A DNA stretch of 64,000 nt, from the NCBI GenBank assembly GCA_049999765.1, contig JBNGIQ010008438.1:65335-129334 (forward strand), given 5' to 3'. This DNA is from Phaeoceros laevis (taxonomy: Eukaryota > Anthocerotophyta > Anthocerotopsida > Notothyladales). The translations under genes and the position numbers were made by a program. The notes under the pieces are model-generated. The model saw only the letters and a program-made list of their open reading frames with translations. It ran no database searches and was not told the origin of the DNA. Below, piece after piece: positions 11,722 to 20,739 of the stretch. Numbering within the stretch: the stretch's first letter is position 1; every line of letters begins with the position of its first letter.

Positions 11722-12645
11722 TTATTCTGGAATTAAAGGGGCAGCCTCTGCCAATGCCCTCTGGCAGGAAGGCCGAGAGCTTATGTCTGCCCACCAGGCA
11801 AACACATGTTTGTAGCTCTGGAAAAGCTCCGCGGTTTCTGCACTGCTGACAAGCAGGTACTGAGTCGGGGTGACGTGCGCCAAGTCGGCCAGGGAAAGAG
11901 CGTCCCCAGCCAGATACTTGCTGCTTGCCAGACGAGCATCGTATATCTCCAAAACCTGGCGGAACTTCTCCTTGAATTTTTCAACGGGCTCAACAAGCGT
12001 CTCCGGGCGGAGCTTGCGGTACTTCTCCGTCTGCGACAAGAGCTTCATGACAGGCTCGGAGTAGTTCTGTGACTCCACTTCCATCCACTGGTTGACCAGA
12101 GCCCTCTCCACTACCGTATTGCCGTACAGGGATCTTTCTCCCCCTCCATACCTATCCGCCAAGTAGCGCATGATGGCTCTTGACTCTGGTTGTTGAGATC
12201 GCACCAGACTCTTTTAGAGGGCTTCCACAAATTCCAAAAGCGAGCGAAGGAAGCAACACAAAGCACGGCCAGGGGGGATTGATTGCCAAGAAACTGAGCG
12301 AAGGAAGCAGCAGCTCAAAGCACGGCAAGGGAGGATTGATTACCAAAAACTCTGACATCGCCATCTTCGAGTAGAGGTATCTGTGCAAAAGGCTGCCCCC
12401 GCCAGGCAAACAGCGAAGCAACCCCAGTCAGAGAGACAGAAAACGTCAAGACTTGAATTTCATAAGAGACCACAACGGACGGACAGAGCTTTCTTCACCT
12501 GCTTCTCAACGTATTCTGAAGCTTTCTGCTCTCCTGTCACGAAACTTACGGTCACTAGCTCGAATTCCAGTCCCAGCTCGTACAGTGTGACGAAAACTCT
12601 ACCGCAGGCTGAGGACAGCGGGAATGCGTACAGTTTAATCGTCAT
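11722..12645 (-). CDS. Glutathione S-transferase, phi class
   Basis: A cytosolic GST that conjugates glutathione to electrophiles or reduces peroxides. Three exons on the minus strand, 12499-12645, 12344-12392 and 11722-12185, total 660 bases, 219 residues plus stop, normal for phi GSTs. The thioredoxin-like domain starts MTIKLYAFPLSSACGRV. Ser11 aligns with the catalytic serine of phi enzymes (S-x-x-x-x-R-V). Exon 2 encodes PFAQIPLLEDGDVRVF, the cis-proline glutathione-binding loop, followed across the junction by ESRAIMRYLADRY. The helical domain holds KYLAGDALSLADLAHVTPTQ, equivalent to the YLAG...LADLxH region of phi GSTs. The intron positions, after the KQ codon and within the Glu of ESRA, are those expected of phi genes. 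Intron 2 contains a tandem duplication (see repeat). The specific isozyme cannot be given. Confidence 0.9.
12242..12351. repeat. Tandem duplication spanning GST exon 2 end and intron 2
   Basis: Two copies of about 55 bases, 12242-12295 and 12296-12351, both start GAGCGAAGGAAGCA and end AAACT. On the gene strand the second copy covers the last bases of exon 2 and the donor (TTTTTG|GTAATC). The first copy lies fully inside intron 2 and carries TTTCTTG|GCAATC, so the true donor has been duplicated and its copy changed from GT to GC. Confidence 0.8.
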
Positions 12646-13848
12646 CGGGGGAACCTACGGAAACTTGAAACGAGAGGACTGGGAGGGTCGAACCGTTCTG
12701 GTGGACTAATAATTCCAATCTGTGGCACGCGACATTGACTGTGATCTGAGCACACACCACCGCAGCTGATGTCAGGGCACTGTGGGGGGGATATTTTTGT
12801 GGCACAGACGCTGCAACCAGCTAGAGGTTGAGTGTAAAGGACAAACCTGGTGGTACGCCACACTCCCGGCAAGGTTCTCGCGAAGCTTCTCCCTACTAGG
12901 GCGGCGTTTCGCTCCGGACACGTTTGTTGGCATTTATCAAATATCTCGGAGGCTATGCATGTCCCTCTGGGCTCCGCTCTCGCCTTAGTTCGACTGAAGG
13001 AGCTCCTATTCTCAAAGCCTGCAGAGCGGTGATGGCTTCCTAGGGCGTGTCCTGTTGGATTTGTGTCTGATTGCCTGGACATGCTTGGCTGATAGCAAGC
13101 TCTGAGCAGGGGCTTGTGCTTTGTGGTTTTCATGCTGAAGGCTGCCTTCCTATGCCGCAGTAGGTGGGAGATTGTCTGTGCCTTTGTGTGTGTAATTTGG
13201 TTTGTGCAATTGCTATTCTTTGATAATGAGCTAGGGAGCTTAGCTTCCTGTCCGCCGTGTAGCCTCAGGAACGAGTGCTTGAGTAGGTTTCATCACTCAA
13301 CTGAGAGGACTGGGTTCTGAGTACTGCTCCTTGAGACGGTATGTAGGGAAGTCTCATTTTGCTTTGCAACTGTGGCCCGCATTTGAGATTGTTCATTCCT
13401 GCTACGAAAGCACGCAGCCGGCAAGAACTTGCGATGCACAAGCTGAGGTAAGAGGGTCAGCTCAGATCCTCGAGAAGTAAGGTTCAGAATGCAGGCAACC
13501 TAAATGCACACCAGATTGCCTGAGTGGAATGGAAGCCAGCAGCTTGCAAATGTACTGTGTGCTGGCGACGTTTTATTAGCGTGGACAAATCTACCTGTGA
13601 CCCTGTGACCTGGCCTGGAATATTGTAGGAAAAATGCTGTCGGAGCGCTAGAATCCACGAGGCCTTTTTCTCTGTTTGTCCACATACTGTAGCAACCTCG
13701 TGGCACTTGACAACAATCGTGTCCGAAGTAGTACCGTTTTGCAGATAAGCAGAGGTAAGATTGATATTTGTACTGTAAACTCTCCCTTTGCTCTTGCTGA
13801 CAACACCCTAATAAAACTGGCAGGAAGTTTCCTTCTCTTTTGGGAAAG
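12646..13848. promoter_or_regulatory. Divergent interval between GST and the first GRAS gene
   Basis: About 1.2 kb between the GST start (minus, 12645) and the first GRAS start (plus, 13849) must hold both promoters and leaders. A 163-codon open frame on the minus strand at 12642-13133 has no recognisable motif. A possible 5' UTR intron of the GRAS gene is noted at 13755-13823 (donor AGAG|GTAAGA, acceptor ACTGGCAG|GAAG). Confidence 0.45.
13755..13823 (+). other. Possible 5' UTR intron of first GRAS gene
   Basis: A strong donor AGAG|GTAAGA at 13755 and acceptor AACTGGCAG ending at 13823 bracket 69 bases with a CTAAT branch-like sequence near the end, 25 bases before the GRAS start. The length agrees with the short introns of neighbouring genes. 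It is predicted from splice signals only. Confidence 0.35.
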
Positions 13849-16032
13849 ATGGCAGACCGGGCGTCCCTGACGGCCAAGCTGCAGCGGACGTTGATGCAGG
13901 TTCAGATCCAATCGCAGACTTGGGCTGTGGAGCAGTCCACAGGCCCCCACCAAGCTGATTCTTTCCGTCCTCCTCCAGCTGCTGCATTTGAGCAAGGGCT
14001 TGAGGCATCCTACAACTTCCGTGGCACTCTCGCAGAATGCAGCTTGCCTGGTCCAGGTCCGGGGCTGGCACCCTCTATTTCCCATGTTGCTGCAGGAAGC
14101 AAGCGGCCATCAGAGTTGATGCGGGCTCAGATGCAAGTTGGGCAGCAGCATGTCTCCGTCTCCTGTGCTCTGAACAGCACACCTACTTACTTACAAGATG
14201 ATGTAGGCGCTCTGGAGCTGGACTACCAGGCATCCCGCAAACGCACGTCGTACGTGGGTACAAATTCTTACAGTGCAACTTCCTCTGACTTGGAGCCAGC
14301 AAGGTCTGATAGCTGGTCATCAGGCAGTCCACCTTCTTCCGGGTTTCCTGAGAACCAGAAGAATATGGAAGCTGGCCATGGAAGGCGCGAGTTCACCGTT
14401 GCACCGCCGGATGAAGGTAACACTTGCGAGCAGCCCTGGGATCAAAGTGCAACGATGACCTACGTCGGAAACTGGATCTCGGACGCGGGGCTGGACAGTC
14501 ACCATGTCACTCTCACGGACCTTTTGGCCTATCAGGTGATGCACAGCGACAACGCCGCCATGGTTGAGGGCATGGTCTCCCGGCTTAGGTTCTCCAACAT
14601 GGCTCCAACTCAAGTGCCGGTCTCAGCTCGAGGTGCTGAGGTGGACAATTGGATGTCGGTGCATCTTACCGCTGCCTTGCCTCAGACGCCAGAATGTGCT
14701 ATGCCAGACTTTGAGGAACAGGTTGTATCCTCAGCCACTCCTACGTTGGCAAACCAGGGGACTTCCTCGAATGCCGAGGTGGACAGTTGGATGTCATCAC
14801 TCATGACTGCATCCTCGCCTCTTACGGGGGAAGCTGAGAGCATATGCGGGTCAGAGGATGAGGATGAGGATCATTTCCCAGTTCCTCGGTCTCTGGATGA
14901 AATTACGGCAATGCTCATGGGATTGGCAGAGGCAGTGGTTGTAGATGATCCAGATGCCCCAGAGCTGTTTAGGAGAGTCCGGGAGTACTCCACGCCCCAT
15001 GGAACTCACCTCCAGCGTCTTGTGCACTACGTCTCCCAGGCGTTGATGGCGAAGCTTTATGGCACAGGTGCAGACCTCTTCACAGCGATCAAGAGAAACA
15101 AGCCATCGGTTCTGGAGTCAGCCAAGGCGCTGAAATTCTTTTTGTCCATTGATCCAACCTTAGCCATTGCGCACCATTTCTCCAACAGTGTGCTTCTAGG
15201 GGCGTTCCAAGGAGCCGAGCGTGTGCACATCATCGACTACGGCATCCAGAATGGGCATCAGTGGCCCATCTTAATGACGTCCTTGGCCGACCGGCCAGAG
15301 GGCCCCCCTCGGCTGCGCATCACTGGCATAGAGCTTCCTCAGCCCGGGCCCGTCCAGGACGGCATGGTGAGGGAGACTGGGCGGAGACTAGCTCGTTTCG
15401 CAGCAAGCCTAGGGATACCATTCGAGTACAATGCCATTTCCGCTAAGTGGGAGGATGTACAGGTCTCGTCACTGGATTTGCGGAAGGACGAAGTGCTGGG
15501 TGTGTCGTCCGTTTTCAGGCTGCGGCACTTGCTGGATGATAGTGTGGTGCTGTCCAATCCCAGGAGGACCGTCTTGGAGACAATTTTCAGCATGAACCCC
15601 AGAGTTTTTGTTACTGGAGTCCTCAACTTGGCTGCAAATACCCCCTCCTTGACTGCCAGGCTTCAAGAAGTCATTCCTTTCTTTGCGCGCTACTTTGATG
15701 CGTTTGAGAGCTGCACAATACCTCGGGACACTGCAGACAGGGAGATCATGGAGCAAGAGATGCTTGGGCGTGAGCTTCTCAACCTGATCGCATGTGAGGG
15801 GACGGATAGAAGAGAAAGGCCTGAATCTTACTATCAGTGGCACAGAAGGCTGGTCAGTGCTGGATTCGAACTGCTTCCACTGCTTACTGACACGCTCAAG
15901 AGTACTAAGGACATTGTGAAGTATTACGATGAGAATTGGACCATTGGGCACGACAACGGATGGCTTCTGTCGGGTTGGAAAGGGGGAGTGCAGCACGCCT
16001 CGGCAGCTTGGCAACCAGCTCGCTTCCAATGA
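13849..16032 (+). CDS. GRAS transcription factor, LISCL (SCL14-like) subfamily, copy 1
   Basis: A single exon encoding 727 residues from the ATG at 13849 (MADRASLTAKLQ), chosen because the second copy starts with the same MADR context. GRAS proteins are nuclear regulators or co-activators; LISCL members control stress and detoxification genes. The C-terminal GRAS domain covers about residues 345-725. It has VHIIDYGIQNGHQWP near residue 460, then LRITGIELPQPG, RETGRRLARFA, the PFYRE-like FESCTIPRDTADRE and LLNLIACEG, and the SAW end SGWKGGVQHASAAWQP. The VHIID-YGI-QWP and LPQPG pattern is typical of LISCL. The long N-terminus has two copies of an acidic motif, AEVDNWMS and AEVDSWMS, where copy 2 has one. 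It also has an acidic run EDEDEDHF near residue 340. Confidence 0.93.
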   Translation: MADRASLTAKLQRTLMQVQIQSQTWAVEQSTGPHQADSFRPPPAAAFEQGLEASYNFRGTLAECSLPGPGPGLAPSISHVAAGSKRPSELMRAQMQVGQQHVSVSCALNSTPTYLQDDVGALELDYQASRKRTSYVGTNSYSATSSDLEPARSDSWSSGSPPSSGFPENQKNMEAGHGRREFTVAPPDEGNTCEQPWDQSATMTYVGNWISDAGLDSHHVTLTDLLAYQVMHSDNAAMVEGMVSRLRFSNMAPTQVPVSARGAEVDNWMSVHLTAALPQTPECAMPDFEEQVVSSATPTLANQGTSSNAEVDSWMSSLMTASSPLTGEAESICGSEDEDEDHFPVPRSLDEITAMLMGLAEAVVVDDPDAPELFRRVREYSTPHGTHLQRLVHYVSQALMAKLYGTGADLFTAIKRNKPSVLESAKALKFFLSIDPTLAIAHHFSNSVLLGAFQGAERVHIIDYGIQNGHQWPILMTSLADRPEGPPRLRITGIELPQPGPVQDGMVRETGRRLARFAASLGIPFEYNAISAKWEDVQVSSLDLRKDEVLGVSSVFRLRHLLDDSVVLSNPRRTVLETIFSMNPRVFVTGVLNLAANTPSLTARLQEVIPFFARYFDAFESCTIPRDTADREIMEQEMLGRELLNLIACEGTDRRERPESYYQWHRRLVSAGFELLPLLTDTLKSTKDIVKYYDENWTIGHDNGWLLSGWKGGVQHASAAWQPARFQ

Positions 16033-17703
16033 GAACCCCGTGAGAACATATACTCGAGCCAGCCGTTGCTGAGACACCACCAGCCATGAAGTGAATGTGT
16101 TCCCGGATGCTGTGTCTTTTGTTGCCTGTTTAGACTGATTTCAACTGTTCTATTTCATGTTTCCTCATGCACATTCTCTTCCACGTCTTGCAGGAGAAGA
16201 TAGAGGTGGTATATCAGGCTACTTCCACTACCCTCTCGCTCTCCCAATCTATGTTGGCCAATGTTATCCAACTTCAGGCAGATGCAGCTCAAACTCTGAC
16301 GCAGAGTTTACCTTTGTGTTATGACCTTTCATTCAAGATCCTATCTAACCAAGGTAAACGGAGAAAGCTCTGTGGTGGGGTTTACCAAATACGAAAGTCC
16401 AGCAGTTTTTATATGAGAACGAATGGGATGGGTGCCTAACCAGCATCTGTTACACTGAAGCTTGATGTTGCAGCAGTTTGAAGTAAAGATAAGGGTTGGA
16501 GTGGTTGTATAAGGAGGCTTGCTTGCTGATAATGATTTCTTGGTCTTGTCTATTGTGGGAAACTGTACCAGGTCTTTCATCCTAGGAGCCCTTTGACTGA
16601 AGTGGTACTTGCTGCTGAAGTTATTCTCCTCAGCAAAGCACGCACAGCAGCAGTTTATCAAACTTCTAGGTAACGGCTGCTGACTCTCGTGTTCTTACCA
16701 GGCTTTTTATTAGCACAGATGCAACCAGGCTATGAAAGCCATGTGATTTGAGCTGAAGGCAGTAAAAGTAAGCCAGATACCAGGACCGAACTCACCTGAG
16801 TGAGTCCTCGGGGTGGTATCCTGGTTGTATCCTTCATATTTTTGCTACTTTTGCTGGCGCATTCCAAGGCACCGACGGGTGGGTCTGAATCAAAAGTGTA
16901 ATGTACCGTACCTGGGGACTGGAGCCGCAACAAGTGCCCCACATCAGTGCTATCTGTACTACCAACCTCCAAGGTATCCCATGCCGAAGCAGGTCGTACA
17001 GGAGCACTTGATAGAAAGGACGGACGAGAGGCGAGGGAGGACTTTCATTACGGAAGACTAATGTCCATCACCGGTCTCTCTTTGGAGCGACGACGATTTA
17101 GGCTTCCCTAAGCGGGGGACCATGTGTAAGACAGAAACATCATGTCATGCCGCCTAGCCATAATTAGTCTGGAGCTCTTGAATGGCGTGCAATTATTATG
17201 GGGCGGAAGCTCTGGAAGTCCTCACGTCCTAGATGATTTGCTCCCAGGTTTACAACAGCGCCGTCGACTGCTATTGGACGCGGATGGTTGCACCGGCGGT
17301 AAGTGCCTGCCATGAAAACGCTTTTTGTAAAGAACCTTCATTATATCTGCTGAGACTGTTGTCGATGGTCTATCTACAGTGTTATGTTTCTGGGAGGCTA
17401 CTTTGAGGAACAAACAACGAGGTTTTCACATAGACAGCAGGGTGCAGGGGAGAGAGAAAGGCACAGTCATGGGGTGCGGGCCTGAACCATTGTCGCCTAG
17501 TAGAGTGCGGCACAAGATATTACAGAGGTGCTTTCTTTGTCCGATACAAGTAGGGGTTCTCAACAGAGGAGTTCAGTGTTGACGAGCAGGCGCAGCACAC
17601 TGGCAGGGGCGGCAGAAGCGGAGGCTTGAGAGAAGGGGAATGGATTGACTCGAGGGATGAACACAACCGGACGACTCCAGGAGCTGGAAGCGATCAAGGA
17701 GAG
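16033..17703. other. Interval between the two GRAS genes
   Basis: This should contain the 3' UTR of copy 1 and the promoter and leader of copy 2. No additional gene is recognised. Short open frames at 16167-16439 and 16341-16661 show no motif. Confidence 0.4.
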
Positions 17704-19590
17704 ATGGCAGATCGGTCCTCCCACGCGAGGAAGCTGCAGGAGGCGTGGGTGGAGGCTCAGAGGCTGAGGGCGGCCATGCCTGCCTCCTCTGCTGCCGCTC
17801 CCTCCCATTCAGGACAGGGAGTCTATTCCCGCTCCTTCTCGGGCCACTTGGAGCAGCAGCAGGCATTCACTCCTCCAATGAGCTTGCCGCCAGATTTTTC
17901 CGGCCCCGGCTCCCCGGCGCAGTCCTACTCCTTCGGGACTCCATCCAGCAGGCAGTCTTCGAGTTCCTTCGTACCTCAGTTGAGCCCGCAGACCTCAGGG
18001 AATCCGGTCGCGGAGATGTACCATGACAGCTTGCAGAATTTCAGGCCCCAGGTGGATCAATCGCTGGAGCAGCAATGGCAAAGCGCAACGGATGCTTACA
18101 TCAGTCGGTGGCTGACGGACGACCAGCTGGAGAGCCACCATGCCTCTGTGTCAGACCTGCTTGCCTTCCAGGTGATCCACAACGATCTGGCAGACATGAT
18201 TGCGGATGTAGAGACACGGCTGGAGACGATGACGCCTCCTCTTCGCCCTGCGGCTGCAGCAGCAGCAGCAGCTCCGGCAGCATTGCCGCAGCAGGCGGCG
18301 CCTCCGCGGTCTCAGGTGGAGGATTGGATGTCATCCCTTCTCAGCGGTTCCGCCTTGCCGCAGACCCCAGGCACTGGCAGTGTTGGATTGTCAGGCCACC
18401 AGCCAGCACAGGTTGTGGAGCAGGAGGTCTCGTTGGAGGAGGTGACGGAAATGCTGCTGGAATGCGGGGCAGCCCTGGCCAGGCAAAATGCGGCCACAGC
18501 CACTGCAATGGTGGACAGAATCCGGAGGTTTGCCACGCCTGACGGGACTCCCACGCAGCGGCTTGCCTACTACTTCGTGGAGGCTCTGATAGCCAAGCTC
18601 AACGGCACCGCTGCGGCCCTGTTCACTGCCATCAAGAGGGACAAGCCTTCGGTTCTGGACTCCACGCTGGCTTTCAAGTCCTTCCTGTCCACAGACCCTA
18701 CTCTGGCCATGGCGCACCATTTTGGCAACAGCGTGATGCTGGAGACGTTTGAAGGGGCCGAGAGGGTGCACATTATCGACTACGGCATCCAGAACGGGCA
18801 CCAGTGGCCTAGCCTGATGCAGGCCCTAGCATACCGGCTCGGGGGGCCGCCGCGGCTGCGCATTACGGGGATAGAGCTGCCCCAGCCCGGGCTGAACCAC
18901 GATGGCATGGTGAAGGAGACCGGGAGGAGGCTAGCTCGCTTTGCGGCGGAGCTGAGGATCACGTTTGAGTACAAGGCCTTTTCCGACAAGTGGGAGGATG
19001 TGCAGATCAAGGCGTTGGAGCTGCGGGAGGATGAGGTGCTGGCCGTGACTTCTGTTTTCAGGCTCCGGCACCTGCTGGACGACAGTGTGGTCCTGTCCAA
19101 CCCTAGGCGGACCGTGTTGGAGAGGATTCGCAAAATGGAGCCCAAGGTCTTCATCACCGGAGTCGTGAGTCTGGCTGTTAACGCTCCCTTCCTCATGACC
19201 AGGCTTCAAGAAGCTATACCCTACTGCGCTTGCTACTTCGACTCGTTCGAGGGCACGATCCCTCGGGACAGTACAAACAGGAAGATTTTGGAGAGGGAGA
19301 TGCTTGGGAGGGAGATCCTCAACATGATTGCCTGCGAGGGGATGGAAAGGAGGGAGAGGGCGGAAGCTTACTACCAATGGCACTGGAGGCTGGTCAACGC
19401 TGGTTTTGAAATAGTTCCGGTGAAAGATACCAGGTTCCGTAGCACGAAAAACATCCTCAAAAACTACCACGAGGATTGGACTATTGGCCAAGACGACGGG
19501 TGGATCCTCTCCGGCTGGAAAGGAAGAGTCCAGCACGGCTACGCAGCGTGGAGGCCAGCTGTCCGCCAAAAACCTCCGAGGGACTCTTGA
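17704..19590 (+). CDS. GRAS transcription factor, LISCL (SCL14-like) subfamily, copy 2
   Basis: A single exon encoding 628 residues from the ATG at 17704 (MADRSSHARKLQ). The open frame extends upstream to 17626 but without an ATG. It is a tandem paralogue of copy 1, very similar throughout the GRAS domain (about residues 245-622). The domain has RLAYYFVEALIAKLNG in LHRI, VHIIDYGIQNGHQWP near residue 355, GGPPRLRITGIELPQPG, then YCACYFDSFEGTIPRD and LNMIACEGMERRERAE in PFYRE, and the SAW end LSGWKGRVQHGYAAWRP. The N-terminus has low-complexity alanine and glutamine stretches and one VEDWMSSLLSGSALPQTP motif. A shared segment SHHASVSDLLAFQVIH corresponds to SHHVTLTDLLAYQVMH in copy 1. The gene looks intact. 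Its codon use is more GC-rich than that of the PPR array. Confidence 0.94.
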   Translation: MADRSSHARKLQEAWVEAQRLRAAMPASSAAAPSHSGQGVYSRSFSGHLEQQQAFTPPMSLPPDFSGPGSPAQSYSFGTPSSRQSSSSFVPQLSPQTSGNPVAEMYHDSLQNFRPQVDQSLEQQWQSATDAYISRWLTDDQLESHHASVSDLLAFQVIHNDLADMIADVETRLETMTPPLRPAAAAAAAAPAALPQQAAPPRSQVEDWMSSLLSGSALPQTPGTGSVGLSGHQPAQVVEQEVSLEEVTEMLLECGAALARQNAATATAMVDRIRRFATPDGTPTQRLAYYFVEALIAKLNGTAAALFTAIKRDKPSVLDSTLAFKSFLSTDPTLAMAHHFGNSVMLETFEGAERVHIIDYGIQNGHQWPSLMQALAYRLGGPPRLRITGIELPQPGLNHDGMVKETGRRLARFAAELRITFEYKAFSDKWEDVQIKALELREDEVLAVTSVFRLRHLLDDSVVLSNPRRTVLERIRKMEPKVFITGVVSLAVNAPFLMTRLQEAIPYCACYFDSFEGTIPRDSTNRKILEREMLGREILNMIACEGMERRERAEAYYQWHWRLVNAGFEIVPVKDTRFRSTKNILKNYHEDWTIGQDDGWILSGWKGRVQHGYAAWRPAVRQKPPRDS

Positions 19591-20739
19591 TCATGACGTG
19601 CACAAAGCAAGCGCCGGTACATGACTTTTTACCATGTTCCCCAAGGAGATGAATCTTTCGGTCCTGGTCTCCCGGCAGGACCAGCTGGAAGGTTTCATGA
19701 TTGTACGCTTCCTCCATCGCTGATCTCGTGCAGCTAGCTTGGTACTGCTGGCAGGTTTGTGTGAAGTCGGAATTGCAACTGTTCTTTCAGCTTCTGTAAT
19801 TTGATCCTGTAGCTTCACTTCATTTTGTTTGCCTCTGCTGCAGGCTATTCGATCAATGGACTCCACGTATTTCAAGTTGAAGAATCGGTTTTCACAAGAC
19901 AGCTGTGTCACACCCAGGAATCTGTTTCCTCCTATACTGTTTCTCCAGTTAGAAATGGTGTTTCCAGTGGTTAAATGCTTCTCCTAGTGTCTCATCTTCT
20001 TGTCGCGTCGTTGTATGTGCCCATAGGGCGTCCAAACCCAGTAAGCCATCGTGCTGACACCCACTCAATAGACTAAAATTGTCGCTTAGTGCGTGAGAGG
20101 TATTTCCTGCAAGGGGCTGCACTTGTATGGAACAGCAGGAGATTTAGCAGCTCGTGATGTTTCATATACGTGCAGCCGCTTCTTTCCAAATAGCATCTTC
20201 TGCAGTCTTTGCATGCTCAGAGATATTCGTTGGGCTGTTGTCAGATCAGACCCCTTCTGGATCTTTCGTAACTTGCCTAGGTCATCGAATGTGTCGCAGG
20301 ATAGATAGATAGTTTTGTACGTACGAGCTGACGTCCTTAGGATGTCCTTGGGATATCGTTCATGATGAAAGTGCCAAGAACCAGTGAAATACACCTCAAT
20401 TTCGCAACTCTCTGGTAGACCAATTTCAAGTCTCGATTTTGTGGGGCGACCGTCTCTAACCATGGGAACTTTCCGCCATGAAGACTGTTCCCATGCTGCT
20501 GGGAGTCTGGTGATACTTCGAATTTCTCTTGAAATTCTTCAGACTGTCACCATGGGGACCTTCATGCCAACGCTATGAGAGAGCGCTGTCTACATACCAG
20601 GAAGCAAGAGCTCATGGGACGGCCGAAAGGAAGTGGAGGTTAGAAGCGATGCTATGCAGGTTGTGCCTTCCGTGGCGCACCGGCACACGGGCCACGACTT
20701 CCGCAGGCCGGAAAGATAGAGTGAAGCAGCTTGCTCTTG
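19591..20739. other. Interval between GRAS copy 2 and the PPR array
   Basis: Contains the GRAS 3' UTR at the left and the 5' flank of the first PPR unit at the right, recognisable by GCCGGAAAGATAGAGTG and GAAGCAGCTTGCTCTTGATG, which recur before other PPR units. An open frame of 125 codons on the minus strand (20086-20463) has no recognised family. Confidence 0.45.

Noticed and set aside
12642-13133. 163-codon open frame on the minus strand upstream of GST
   Set aside because: It overlaps the GST leader and the shared promoter interval, with low-complexity composition and no family resemblance.
17626-17703. Upstream extension of GRAS copy 2 (26 codons) before the ATG
   Set aside because: The extension starts with TTG and has no counterpart in copy 1. 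Both copies share the MADR start at 13849 and 17704.
20086-20463. 125-codon open frame on the minus strand between GRAS copy 2 and P1
   Set aside because: No recognisable motif, no paralogue in other spacers, and length within what chance allows. It was not called as a gene.
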